A DNA stretch of 64,000 nucleotides, taken from assembly GCF_954871325.1 (NCBI RefSeq), contig NC_088776.1, positions 26,274,508-26,338,507 of the forward strand, read 5' to 3'. Origin of the DNA: Gordionus sp. m RMFG-2023 (Eukaryota; Nematomorpha; Gordioida; Chordodea; Parachordodidae). Under the pieces are notes generated by a model. It was not told where the DNA came from. It ran no database searches and saw only the letters and a list, made by a program, of their open reading frames with translations. Shown in pieces: positions 38,601-53,600 of the stretch (its first letter is position 1; the number at the start of each line of letters is the position of its first letter). The translations under genes were made by a program, and so were the position numbers.

Positions 38601-41600
38601 CTAATAAAGACAAGCTGTCAGAATTATTTTGGCAAGATAGCGTAGCATTACCAATAGTGTTGTTTGTTAAGTAAGACTCCATTTTACCGATTTTAGTATT
38701 GAAATCGCCAAGAATAATCAGGTTGTATCTCTTGGGTAGTGAAACAAAAATGTTGTTTAATAGTGTTGTTAAACTACCTATCTTTAGTCGACTATAAAAC
38801 AGCTTTAGCCATATTTTTATCCAGAAATATTCTAGTCAATCCTCAAGTTGAGACTAAACTTAGAAGCTTAATTCAAAATTTTAGTCTAAAGTTCTGAATA
38901 AGAACACAATAGAGATGGTCAAAGTTTGGTAATTTAACAACACTATTGTTTAACTCATCAAAAAAAGCATTCTTTCCCTCAGGGTTGGGGGCGAGTAAAT
39001 ATTTATGATGATAGTAGGTTTGAAGGCTGTATTAATGTAAAGGGCTGCCATTCTTTCCGAAATAGGGATAAACTTCCTGATATATTGGCAGATATTATTT
39101 TTAATTAAAAATGCTACTCCGGATCATTTATTCATATTAGTTCCAGAACTTAACAATGTAAAATCTTTAAATACAGCTTTTAAGTCATTGCACATATGGG
39201 TTTCTTGTATGGCGATTATGTCCATATTCTCATTAGAGAGTAATTTAGTAAGGATAGAGATTTTATTATAAAGACCGTTTATATTATAAGTGGATATAAT
39301 TGTCCCTTAATTTCGAACATGATAAAAATATTATAACTTCTTTAAAAAATAAATTTTGAGGAGAAACGAGACGTTAGGCTTACTTTAAGAATTATTTTAA
39401 TTTTTACTATTATTTTTGTTAATCTTATTTAAGAGTGTTGTTTTGTTTTCCTTATTTTGAGAAAGTATTAAGAGAGAAATGGGACGGTAAGATTTCTTTA
39501 AGAAATTATAAGAAACTAGTGGTTTAAAGATATATATTGACGATTAAAATGAAAACATGTTAACGATTAACATTCATGTAAAATGATAATGTTTATAGAA
39601 ATAATTATAAAAAAAAGAGCATATAAAGCGTTATTGAAGTATCCTTTTGTTATTTTTCGATTTTGATAACATTTGTCAAAATTGTAGTTATGTATGCATG
39701 TGTTTAATTATATCGTTAATGTGTTCGAAAGGGAGAGAGAAAAGAAAATTTAAAAAAAAAAATTTTTTATATTCAGTAAATCTAAAGGAGCAATATGTAT
39801 ATTTCATAAATACAAATATTAATCAGGCGGCGCCTAAAGAAATTTGAAATAAGAATGCGCCGAACAGCGTAATATAATGAAAGATAAATGTAACGTTAAG
39901 CTATAGAATTACTTCTAAAACTTCCAAGAAAGTAAAAGGTTTACATTGTTAAGTTCTGGAACTAATATGAATAAATGGTCCGGAGTGGCATTTTTAATTA
40001 AAAATAATATCTGCCAATATATCAGGAAGTTTATCCCTATTTCGGAAAGAATGGCAGCCCTTTACATTAATACAGCCTTCAAACCTACTATCATCATAAA
40101 TATTTACTCGCCCACAATCCTGAGGGAAAGAATGCTTTTTTTTGGTGAGTTAAACAACATTATTGATTCACTACCCAAGAGATACAAGCTGATTATTCTT
40201 GGCCATTTCAATACTAAAATCGGTAAAATGGAGTCTTACTTAACAAACAACACTATTGGTAATGCTACGCTATACAAAAAAAAGTTAAAAATAAATGGGT
40301 TTTTGTGCCGGGTCTGTGCTCAGAGCAGGCATAAGCAAAATTAACAACTCTAGACCAGCCTATTATGATTTTTCGAATAAGTTGACTGACCCCACGCAAT
40401 GTAAAATATTACAAAAAATCAGGTTCGACCAATTAAAATTTTATGAAAACTTTTAAAATACTATCTTATACAACTAATTTTTGATATTTTTTTAAAATAT
40501 TTGATGGTTTTTATTTTATAATTAATCAACTTCATAATTTTTAAAAAAAATATATTAAAAAAACATAAAAAGCACTCATTCTATAAAAATAGAATTGGGG
40601 CTACAAGTTCCTAAAAAATAAATTTTATTTTTGATGCCGTGAGAAGAAATAAGCTGAAAGAGTTTGGACATGTTGAACGGAAGGCAAGAGATGATTGGGT
40701 ATAGATGACGTTGTTTAGAAGTTGAGATAACAAGACCTAGACGGCAACCAAAAATAAGCTGTATGAAAGTGGTAGAGAATGAAATGTTAGATTTGATCAG
40801 TGGCGATACCCAAGAGAGAGAGGAAAATGGAGAAAGATGATAAAAAGGGTCAAAACGACGAGTATGATGTGATTTACTTATGTTAATTTAATATTGATTT
40901 TTAAGGAATACTCAAAAAAAGTTCATATATTTTCTGATGGTGATATCATTAATATTAATGAAGAGTAATGGGCAGAATAAAGCTGATTGAATCTAGACTT
41001 CGAAGCACTATGAAAAATCGTTTTCTAAAAATTGAAGTTAAAAAAACCATTTAATCTCTTTTCTTGACATTTATTCACTTAGCCCTTTCATTGCTTTTTT
41101 TCAGAATATTAATATATTTTTTTTATATCATTTAAGGTCCATTCTCAAAAATAATAAAATACCAATTTTTTTTTGTATATAACTAAAATCTATTTGCATA
41201 AAATATAAAAATTATATTTTTAAATTTTTAGTTAAATTTTATTTTAAATTGTGCAATAAATACACCTTTTATCTTGAATATGTAATTAAGGGGGGAGAAG
41301 GGTGAACAAATTTTAATAGCTTATTTTTAAGAGGGTTTCATGGGTTTGGGGGAATCTAGGAAGCCCTGATTGTGACCATCTAAAAAATAATTGTCCTAAA
41401 AAAGGTCAGGACAGGACTATAATTTAATTTTAAATAATGTAATAAGATGAGGAATTAAAATAAATTATATATGAGTTAGAAATAATTATTAATTTTTAAA
41501 CCTTTATAGTATAATACTCTTGAATCTCTTTGATTATCGAAGGGAGCAGGTGATAATTTATACGATTAAATAGATAGACTAAACTCGTATAAGGAATATA

Positions 41601-44600
41601 ACAGAATTTTTTGGAGAACACTATGATAAATTCGAATATAATAGGATCCCGCCAATTTAATATGATTTGCAGAATATTATTATCTATCAAACCACGAGCT
41701 AAGAGGAAGAGGGAATCTTTTTGCGTAAGATCGTCAAAAAAAGCCTTTGTTATGGGCGAATCATTTTGTAAAGTGATTAAATCCTTTGGTACAAAATTTA
41801 AGGCGTAACTTGATTGCGATTTATTGGATATCTCTAACTTTTTTTTATTGCAAATTTAAATGAATGCATAAAAATAAGATTATAAAATAATATTCGACAT
41901 GAATCACTTAAACTATTAATTTCTTAAGATTGAGCTGATTTTTCAATAACTTGCTCTGTTAGGGGACAAACCTATGTGTATTTAGAAAAGCTAACTCATT
42001 CAATCTATTTTTTGATATGGTACTTTTAAGATAGTTAATTCTTCATTAAGAAAAAGTCCTCTCATTTGTATATGTGCTCATGAGTATTGTGGCCAAAATA
42101 TATAATAATTTTAAATATTATATTTGAAAAAATCTAGAATAAAGTATATAGATATGAGCACTAAGCCAAATTGATTTATATTCATTATTTTTTGGATAAG
42201 AATCATGATTTATGTATTTTTTAAAAAAAATGATTCTATTTTAATTTGATTTACCTTTTAAAAAAAATTTTTGCACAATTAATTGTTAGATTTAATGAAA
42301 AAAATGATTTCATATACAATGTTAATCTTGAAATTATTTTTTTGATATAATAACTTATAAAATATTATTATATTTAAGGAGATATAAATAATCTCTGATC
42401 TATAACTATTTCAATTTGCCCCAATTTAAATAAATATTGATATTTTAAATTCTATAATAATATTCATTAATTAAAATAATCCAACATTAAATTATTTTTA
42501 TTCATATATTATATAATTAGTAGGCCTATTCAAAAATAATTCGAATAATTACGAATACGAATAATAAATTATTTGTTTTATCTGAATACGAATAATCATT
42601 TATTCGATTCGAATAAAACGAATTATTCGTAATATTTAATAAATTGTTTAATAAATCTTACATTTGTCATTTCTATTTGTTGACCTGCCAATCGGACAGG
42701 TGATGTGTTTGTGTTTATAAAAATTCTAGCACAAATTTAAAAATTTCTGAAGTGAAAATTTAAATTTTTATTTGCCACATATTTTGAATCTCACGAAAAG
42801 TTTATTTTTTGAATCTCATAATAAATTATATTAAAAATTACACAAACCAGATGTACATAAAAATATATTACATTTCTACAATAATTATTGTTAGCTAGCC
42901 TAATTATGTTAGAGGAGAATGCTTCTGATGAAATTATGCTTGATGTTGAAGATGAGAAAATTTCCTCACAAAAGAGAGCAATCATATGGTACAATATCAA
43001 ATCCTTAAAAATAGTGAAACTGCTTGCAATCATTGCAAGAGTATTATAAAATGTAAAGGCAAAACAACAACTCCTTTCATTAATCATTATAATAGGTTTC
43101 ATTCACACCTTAGTAAAAAAAATAATAAAATTGACATTTTTTTAAAGTCTACACCAAATTCTAAAAATTAATTTTAAGGATAATTTATTAAAATTATTTA
43201 TAAATCATAATATTCCTTTTAAAATTATTAATTCTAATGATTTTAAAAATTTTATAAGTGATCTTGACTGTTCTGTAAAATCAATATGCTCCAATACTCT
43301 TAAATTGCACATGTAAAACATTTGCAGAAAATGAACAATTGGTAAAGGAAATAATATCTAAAAATAAAAATCAGATTAATTTTTCATCTGACATTTGGAC
43401 TAGCCCAACACAGGTTATTTTTTTAGGGCTAACAGCCCATTTTATTGATGATAATTTTAAAATAAATAACATAATTTTGGATATCAGTCCAATAAATGAA
43501 ACACATTCAGGTGAAAATATATTTAAAGCCTTTGTCAAAATAATTAAAAATTATAATTTAGAGAATAAAATTTTTTATATAACTTTAGATAATGCAACTA
43601 ATAATAAAACTTTTATTGATACATTTTCTTTAAAATAACCTTAATAAAAATAGGGCACATCCCATGCTTTGCCCATGTCATTAATTTTATATCCAAAGAA
43701 ATTTTAAAAATTTTAGACCCTTCAATTCTAAAACTAAGAAACATTATTAGAATGATTCGTAATTTCCCTCAAAAATTAAATTTATTTAAAAAAAATATAT
43801 GTAGTTCCCTACATCCTCCCCTAAATTTTTTAAAACCAAAATTGGATTGTGAAATAAGGTTGAATAGCACCTATCAAATGATTGAAAGGGGCTTATTGTT
43901 AAAGCCCGCTATAACAAAATTAGTTAATGAAGTAATAACTAACATTAAAATTCTTCAAGAAAAACAAATATCAGAGGTAAACTAAAATTTAAGGTAATAA
44001 TATACTTTGATAACATATAGGAAGAATGGGAGGATCTTATAAAAATTAAAGCTATACTATTGCCTTTATATGAAACTGCAAATATGGTATGTGGGGAGAA
44101 TTATCCTACTTATAATTTGGTTATACCTTATTATATTTTAATTCTTGAACATTTAAAAAATGAAAACCTGGTTTCCATAAATCCTTTAACAATAGTTTCA
44201 AAGTAGCATGTGATAAATTGTTGGGCTATTATAATTTAACTGCCGCTGATGCAATAATAACCACAATATTAGATCCCAGGCTTAAAGTAGAATATTTTAA
44301 ATCAATATCTGTTGATTATGATATTGATATATCCAAGTTAATGGACAAATTTAAAGAGATTTACAATAGATATACAGGTATTTAATTTACCCCCATTTAA
44401 ATATGATTTTATTTTATAAGCTCATAATTATAACTGTCAAACAAATAAGGATAAAATTCAACAAAACAGGCTAGACATTGTTTTTAAACAAAATAATATT
44501 CAACTGTGTGAAATAGATTTTTATCTGAGTGAACCAAGAGCAAAGAGTGATACTGACCCGTTAATGTGGTGGAAGGCAAATGCATATCGGATGCCAATAC

Positions 44601-47600
44601 TCTCTAAAATGGCAAGGGATTATCTATCTATACAAGGAACATCAACTGCTTGTGAAAGGCTTTTCTCAGTTGGAACTAATTTATTGCCAAAAAACCGCAT
44701 GTCATATAGGGAAGAAAATATAAGAAAAACTCTTTGCCTTAAAAATTGGCTTAAATTATAAATTAAATTAATATATATTTTAATTTTGTTTATAACTTGA
44801 TTATATATTATTTATTATCAGATTATTGATTACATATTATTATAATTTTTTCTGTTTAAAATTAAATTTGTAATAAAAAAATTTGTCAATATATTTGAGT
44901 ATGATTTATTTTATTAAAAATATTAATTCGAATAACTCGAATCGAATACAAATAGTAGATTTTATTATTCGTACGAATTCAAATAGTAAATTATTCGATT
45001 AGTTTTGCACTACTCGATTCGAATTCGTTTTTGAATAGGCCTAATAATTAGAATGTAATAAAATTAGTATAAATGGGCAAATATTAAATATTGTTAATAA
45101 CATATAAATACCTTTCGGTCAATTTAATATTGTTTAGTTAATGGTTAATTCATAAATTAATTGGAAAAGAAATGTTTAATGTAATAAATTTTCCTTAAGG
45201 GTTACTTACTTCCAGGGTATATATTATAAAATTATTTTTATTTTATTAAACGTATATTTTATTTAAAAAAATATATGTAATAAAACAAAAAAGTCATGAT
45301 TTAATCAATAAAATCTTTTTAAAAATGTTTTTATTAAAAAGTCTTTATTTTTGTTACCCCTATTGTAGAAATAGCAATTGGAAAATATCAACCCCCTACC
45401 CTACCCCACCTTTTATACAATAGTTTAATCTGCAAGTGATAGATCCATGGATACATTAATTAATATACTCCAAATAAAATTATATTAAATATTTAATTTT
45501 CTCAAAATTAAGATTCGATATTTCAAAAGGATCCTGAGATTATAACATTTGTAAATTAGAAATGATCCTTGATAAATTAAAAAATATTAATTAATTTGAG
45601 TTATAAAATGTATTATTGTTTTTATAATTTCTTTCTTTTTATTGTTAAACATAGATGAAGATTATTGGTATTAGTCGTAAGGTTATAACTATTTTTGTGA
45701 AAATAGTCGGCTAAACTTAGGCCTAAATTTAGAAGTATCAAAAATATTATTGTGTCGTCTAAATTTAAAATAAGTAGAATCCTTTTACGATTATATCAAA
45801 AATATTTAAATTAAGCTTCCCGAAGAAAAATTTAAAAATTGAAATATATTTATAATTTATTTTTCCTATCTTCCAATAAAAAATGTAAATATATTTTTTT
45901 AAGAAAAAAAATTGCATTTTTGTTTGAATAAGAAGATTAAAAATTAATAAAAATTGTTGGTCGTAATATCATATTAGGATATCTCAACAATGTTAGCTCA
46001 AGCAAAAATCTCTATAGCGATTTCCGGATATATTTTTCAAAAATATTTTTGTTTAGAGTGTTGTGCAGATTTAATTTAAACATTTCCATATTTTTTAATT
46101 CGTTTGAAATAAAAATTTTAACTTGTAAAAATTGATAAGAATATATAAATATGTTATTTTAACAACTTTTTACAAGTCAAATAATTTTATTTTCAAATAA
46201 ATTAATAAATATGGAAATGTTTTGAATTAAATTTACACAATACATATTAATTTATATTTGTTAATATTTATTCCTATCTCATATTAAATATATATTTAAT
46301 TACATTTATTATCACATTCATAACTAAGTTTATCAATTAATTTCGATTTCAAGTTTTCCGGCGTAATATTATCTTATTATTTTCAAATTTTTAGTGGCGT
46401 AATATTTATCTACCATTTTTAAATTTCTAGTCAAATAATAATTATTCTGAAATTGTCCAACAGGGAAAAAGAAATTGCAACCTTGTCCTATGGGATAGAG
46501 TCTCCGCCATCAAGCAGTAACAGCTTTTATGGAGTTAGAAGAGCCCATTATTTGCTTTTACTGACATATCACAGGGGCCTGAAAGAAATTTTTCCTTAGA
46601 AGCAAGAAAATTATTGGATTCAATGCTTATTTTAAATTTTGTTTCTCATTAGAATGTACAACTATTATATGTATTACTTTTCAAAAACATGATGACTTGA
46701 TTAAGAAGATGAGAATAGCAAAGAGCATTTTATTAGAATTCAACTAAATTAGGGCTAATGTTTATGAAGAATTTCATGTTTTATATGTTATTGTTAAGTC
46801 AAAAGCAGAGCTATACGTGTTTAATATTTGTCTCACTCGACTTGCAGCAAGGCAAGCTCATAGTTAAAACATTAAAATAGGATCAGTAGAAGAGTATATC
46901 TTAGATACAAATACATTTATAAACCAAATAAATGAATGGTTTTTAATTCATTATGCAGCACTTACCAATCCAAATATTATTTCCATAAAAGCCTTCCCAA
47001 CCTTTTTCAGATGGTGATAGAAAAAAAATATTTGTTGGATTTTTATCATGAAAATGTTAAAGTATCTTATGATGCCTTATTAGCTGAATAACTATGTTTA
47101 TAAGATTAACTATGGTTGATACAGTCCCAAAAAATGCTATGGGTGCTCTGCAAAACACATTTTAGATTATATTCCTAATGTATTAAAAGGGTTTATATAT
47201 ATTAGCAACTCTTCCCAATAGTAAACTAATGAGAGAACATTCTCTTTTTTAATAAGAATAACAGAGCACTGCAGAGGTACCATTTGCAGGGCACGACCCG
47301 GATTTTTTTTAAAATTTTTGCGGATAAGCTCAATTTTCAGACCCGGCCCTGATTTTTTTAAAATAAATTATATTTATTTTTGATTTTTATAGCTAATAAT
47401 AACGATTTCAAATAGAGGCTGTTTTAAAATATACAGTCCGGCCCGGATATTTTTTTAAAAAAAATTTCAGACCCGGCCTAGATGTTTTTTTTAAAAAATT
47501 CAGGCTCAGCCCAAGTGTTTTTTTCTAAAATTTCGGGCCCGGCCATACAGTCCAGCCCGGGGACCGGGCCGAAAAACATACCAAGAAGTACAACTTTTGA

Positions 47601-50600
47601 AAGTGGATTGAAAGGTTTGGATCTTTTGAATATTCATAGGCATTTGACAACAAGCAAGGATGAGATAATTGAAAAATTAGCTCAATCCCAACGAAGATTG
47701 GATTTTACATTGTAAATATATAACATAAAATGCAATTATTCCTAAGAAACTTTTTGTTTAAAGGCTCAAAAAATTCAAATTTCTATTTTGGGTCATTTAA
47801 GGATTCTTTACATATAATTTTTTTATAATTCAGATTAATTTAAAATTGTGTATTTAGTTATTAGTCCTAATAAATTTATGCTTGATATTTTTAAAAAACA
47901 ATAATATTTCTTAAAAAATTTTATTATCCCCCCCCAGACCAAATTCCTGCGCGTATGCGATTTATGAATCCAATTTGATCTCAATGCCAAAAAAAAAATT
48001 AAATATAGTTATAAAATTCATAGATGTTTTCAATGTTCGTTTATGTTCTTAAAAATATCAATAAAATTTTTAAGAAATATTATTTCTTTTCTTTTTATTA
48101 TTACATAAAGATTTAATCATAAAAGTATGAAAATAGGGCTTACAAATAATTTAATCTTTATCAATAAATGTCCCAGTTGTGAAATATAATTGTTCAATAT
48201 TGAAATATTATTGTGATCTTTTTTAGTTTTGTTGCTACATAAATCATTGATATCCAGGTTAGATTCCAAGTTAAGTATTGCAAGACAGTTAGGAATAAAA
48301 GGAGTATATTTACTATTATTTTGTTAAGTTTAATATAAAAATACATATGAATAAATATTATAGGAGTAGAATAATTATTAATTATATAAACGCTAGACCC
48401 ATCTTAAAATATAAGTGTCATAATTTTAGGGGAAACACCTTTTCTCGTATTAATTGACACATTAATTATGAAGTGAATGGGAAATCCAGTATTTACTTTT
48501 TTAAAGTATTTAAAATAAAAGAAATATTACTCGTAATTGATATGTCTAACCCCTAAACTCAACAAAACGAAATATAATTTTGTCGACATAAATGGTTCTC
48601 GAACACATAATTTCGATTCCTTTATGAGTCGTTGGCATTTATTAAATCTTTCATCGCTATCAATGGATTTTTGTATTAGAGGTAAAATCAAAATCATCAT
48701 TTTCTTGAAGTTATCTATAGTAATTTTTTAAATAAATATCAATTTTGTGGATAAAATGCCTAATTTTTTAGAGAATTTTAAATACCATAATTTTGGGTAA
48801 CAAATTCATTCGATATTCGAATATTTTTGATTTCATATAACAAATCGAATAATTTATTTTATTAATCAAATATTTGATTTAACGTTCAAGAATATAAAAA
48901 AAATAATTGAATATTATTCTAATAACAAATAATCTTTTTAAATTATAATATTTTTGTAGTATGTGAAGAGGGATAATATCTTACATATTTTTTTTAAGTC
49001 AGTAATTAGAGTGTATGAACAATTCAATATAATATCCAATTATGGAAATTAACAATGAAATGCTCATACGTTCACTTTCTCCAGTTAGTTATGGCGTAGC
49101 CTCAGCTGTTGTGAATATATATGCCGTAGCCTTTAAGAATAAATGTGACAATTATAATTCAATTAGTATAAATTTTGGAGATATAACATATAAGTAAATT
49201 CTGATTATTAAATATACTATTGATATATTTGTAGATATCAATGGTTCAGGAGAGTAACCAGGGGGGGGGGGGGGGGGCTTTGCTAATTTGCCTGTTTTGG
49301 TAAATATCATTTTTTAAGATAATAAATAATTACCCCCTACACACACCCTCTTCAGAAAAATTTATACAATATATCACTATAAAGAATTTGAAAGAAAATT
49401 TAGTTAAAAAAAGAGTAAAACCAAAGATCTACAAGGACCTATATAATTTATGGCGAAAACCCCCACCTAATAGCCCCCCATAGGTGATTAAGGTCAATGA
49501 TCCCAAGTGAACAATATCCGTTTTTGATTAATTCGCTCTCCCAAACTGCTCTCGCTGAATTTTATTATCTTGAGTGCCTTCATCACTTCATCCGGTAGGC
49601 CGCCTAGTATACCATCGTCGATATACCAATTATGAAGATTTAGCTTGCATTTGTTATTTATGCCTCGTATCAGGCTATTAATGCCCAGAACAAAAAGGAA
49701 CCTATAGGGTCACCTTGTTGTATTCCATCTGTTCAATCATACATCATTAAAATCTTTGACACATCTCAGATCTCCAGAGGTAAAGACGAGTCCTTTATCA
49801 AATTCCTTGCCGATATTCAAGGAATTGCGAGCAAGATTAGGTATAGAAATGATTGGTATGGTAATGCGACGAAATAGACTAAGATGGTTTGGGCATGTGG
49901 AACGTATGACAAGAGATGACTGGGTAAAGAGATGCACAATGATGGAAGTAGGAGGATCAAGACCTAGAGGAAGACCCAAGATGACGTGGACAAATGTGAT
50001 AGCGGCGGATATGAGAAGCTTGAATCTTACAAGTATTGATGCTCAGGACCGTCAAAAATGGAAAAGAAAAATCAGAGGGAAAACTGGCCTACCCGGGTAA
50101 ACCTGGAAATCGCCATAAAACGGAGAAGAAGAAGAAGAATTTCGCGATACACTCCCAGCCCACAAAGTTTTCTTCCTATTGAAGAACTACCTTCTAATTC
50201 CGAAAATTTTATATACACTCCGATCGTCGCGAATCAATATGATGTCAACCTCGCTGCGCATGAACTCGAGATTAAACGCTTCACAGAAGATATATTCAAT
50301 CTTAAATTTGGAGACCTATCTTGGTTACAGGCTACCTTACCAAATAAATCCGGCGGAATTGGCATAAGGTCGACCTTCCTATTTTCCGTTAGTGCGTTCA
50401 TATCCCCTCGCCTGTCTTGAGAGTCCATCATACACACACTCATAAAACATCCTGGCCCCTTGCTTCTGCAGGCAATTTATCTATAAAAGTTTCTCTCATT
50501 AATCGATCCTCCCTCATAGGCACTATAGAAGGACTTGGATAAGCCTCTAATTGGCAACTCCGTTGCATACCTTATCGAGAAGCCAACCTGAGGACCATTC

Positions 50601-53600
50601 TCTACTCTTCTCCATTTCCGTAGACAGCAAGTACGAATTTCTCGTTGCGAAACCTTGACAAGCCCCTAAGCGATGATGAGCTACGTCACGCCATCGATCA
50701 TAGACTTATTTGTGATATGGTGATACCCTATCACAGTATCCTCTAACGGTCAACTCAAAAGGCCGTCACTCTTTGCACTGCAAGCGCTGAGAGGCAGATT
50801 CATTAGGCATTCAAAATGCAATGATACTATTGCCAGGGCCTTAAATCCGCGTTAACCCTCGAGCCTACTAACCTTTACAATTCTGATGGTAAGCGTGATG
50901 GTTCTACTATGATCCTTTGGAAGAAGGGGGTATTCCTAACCAGGGATTTCTCATGCATCCTATTGCCCCTCAATATAAATATGGATGCTCTACTGGACGC
51001 CGAGACGAGTAAACTCGCTAAATATTCGCCATCGCTACCTGCCAACTATACATCCCTACCACTAATCGCCACGACTCTAACATCGTTTGGCTCTAACGCC
51101 CTGGCCTTCTTTAAAGAGCTGGGAAAATGGATCTCTGCTATGCGGAGGATCCCAACGAGAGATTCTACCTATGTCAAAGGATAGCCCTAAACATAATAAA
51201 GTGCAATTATCTCAGCTTTATACTCTCAATGACCGAAACCCCCTGATTGAACATCCTATGCATTATAGACTTAGGATAACTTGCTCCCAATTATAATGTT
51301 GACGCTAAAAAGGAACTTGAATCTCAATCGATAAAAGAGAGCAAAAATTAATTACTTTATTAATATTATATTTTTTTCCCCAATAATTGTGAAAATTATA
51401 TCTTATTTTGAAATTTTATAATCATTTTTGACTTTATACTAAGCTTTTCACATTTTTTCAACAAAATATATCCATTTATTATCTTTTTTTAAATATAAAC
51501 TATGTGAATATTTGAAATTGAAAATAAAATTGAAATAAAAAATAATGCTTTATTTTATAATAGTTATATTTACCCTAATAAAGAAATAATTGAAGAGAAA
51601 ATTTTTTTAATTTTTACCCACTCATTTTTATTAATAAAATTAAATATGACCTTTTTTATTTTCATATTTGTTACATTAATTTTTACTTATATTATAAATC
51701 TATATTTTTTAAAAAAATAAAAAGACCATTATATCGAATCGAATCGGCAAATTTAATAATATAGGCTGATAATCGAAATTTATAAAAAAGGAAAATCGTC
51801 CCGATCCGATAAAAAATATCGGTACATCGTTATCAGAATTGTTTGGTACCAATATTTGAATAATTATATAAGTCGTAGCGAAATAGGCAGAAAAATCTGG
51901 AATAGTGCATCTCTAATAAATTTATCAAGTATTATTCTCTTAAATTAAAAACTAGCAAATATTTAAAAATTCTTTTAACTTGTTTTAGTTAGGGATGTCA
52001 AAACTAAAAGTAGTTTCTTTAAAAGATTCAATATTCGAGAAGATTTTATTGGATTTATATCAAAATATAGAATTGATTGATAGCTGATAATGATTTGTAA
52101 ATAGATGCTTGTAGCAGAATAAATCAGATCTAACATATTCCTAAAATAACATTCAATAATTAACACATTTAAAGAATTATAATTAAATTTACTCTACAAA
52201 CAAAATATATTCATTTGGAGATCCTTCAAAATCTTCAGTCCAAAAAGATATCAAAAACGATTTAGCAGATTCGCCTGTGTATATTTGTATTACAGAATAT
52301 AAAGATTTAATTAAGTAAAAATATAATGGTAACTCAAACTTATATAGCTATATGATTTATAAGAAAAAAACTTTTCTTTAATTCAAAATCCATCGGTCGA
52401 AGAGTTGTGACCAGTATATATAACGCACATATTTTGAGAGTCATTAAATGTTCAAGCGTCATTATTCTTGACTAGTTAATATAACAAATTTTAGATTCTA
52501 ATAACACTATATTTACAATAATATAATAGATCGTAATTACATTATCACGACAAAATAAAAGGCCATCGTTGACAATTAGTATTTGTAGGAATCGAATATC
52601 TTATTTTCAAATGAATCGTTAAAAGGAAAAATTTATAATCTAACTTATATTTTTATTTGTGTCAAAATGTTATATTCAAAAATACTATATTAATATAAAA
52701 TAAAAACGAGAATACTTTAATTTCCCGATTATCACGGAAATCGGTTAAGACAACGTCCGTCATGATAGGAACTGGGGCGAACAATATTCTTCCTAAAAAT
52801 TTGCAAAATTCAGGGAAGATATAAAAAGAAGGTAAAGAGCGAAAAAGGTCAATCAATTTATCGACTAATTGGCAGCCATCGTAATTTTCAGAATTACTAT
52901 AGTTGGGCGTAAAGAAAGTTTCTTGCATTTGTAATAAAGCTCGTAGTGATAATTGAATGTATTTATTATTTTCTGAAGTAATATAATTGGTATATTCCTT
53001 CCTTAGTGATGTCAGCACGAGCCCGATTAGCGACATGATCTGTATGTGAGATTTATAAATGTTATAAAAGTTTTATAAAACAGATAGATAACCTTTCGTT
53101 AAATTTTCAATATTAATCTTTCAAAATCAAATCTCATTCTTCTGACTGATAAATTAGCAAAATATATTTTAAAAATTTAGCATATTAAAAACGTGGGATA
53201 AATATGAGTAATAATAAAAGTAAAAGATAACCTCCGGATAATCCATATGTTTCAATAAAAGTGTCGTGATAACATCTCTTAACATATCCAAGTCAACCCT
53301 TTCCTTTCTTTTTTCGGGTGTATTAGTCATCAAAAAAAGTTCTTGTATTAGAACAAAATAAGCTCCCGAGGCTTTAATAAATAATTTATGGCAAAAGTAT
53401 AACAATCATATAGCATTGATAATTTTTGGTAAAATAATTTTAAAAAAATTATAAGGGGTATGCTGAAAAAAAGCTTAAGTTTTGAGGCGAGAGTTGTTTT
53501 TTGGGGCTTCACTTAAGGTTAAGCCATTCTTTAAGCTAAAACCTCTAAACTGAGGTAATAGTCACCGTTTATTTGGAATTTCAAAACCAGCTTAAATTTG

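Larger units (their letters stand above)
36600..39310 (-). mobile_element. Non-LTR retrotransposon (LINE, APE-type), 5'-truncated
   Basis: On the minus strand, an endonuclease (39,310-38,131), a reverse transcriptase (38,073-37,075) and a C-terminal region (37,030-36,609) follow each other. The endonuclease is split by a hAT MITE at 38,761-38,948. The element lies in the 10.2-kb HTT intron, on the same strand as HTT. Confidence 0.88.
42521..45043 (+). mobile_element. Complete hAT transposon, TSD ATAATTAG
   Basis: Perfect 16-bp terminal repeats TAGGCCTATTCAAAAA / TTTTTGAATAGGCCTA bound 2,523 bp. The 8-bp ATAATTAG is repeated exactly at 42,513-42,520 and 45,044-45,051. Both ends carry arrays of TTCGAATAA words within about 110 bp. 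It encodes a BED-finger hAT transposase in the plus orientation. Confidence 0.96.

Noticed and set aside
49737-49979. Minus-strand 80-codon frame
   Set aside because: Antisense of the LINE tail frame RRNRLRWFGHVERM; no family match.
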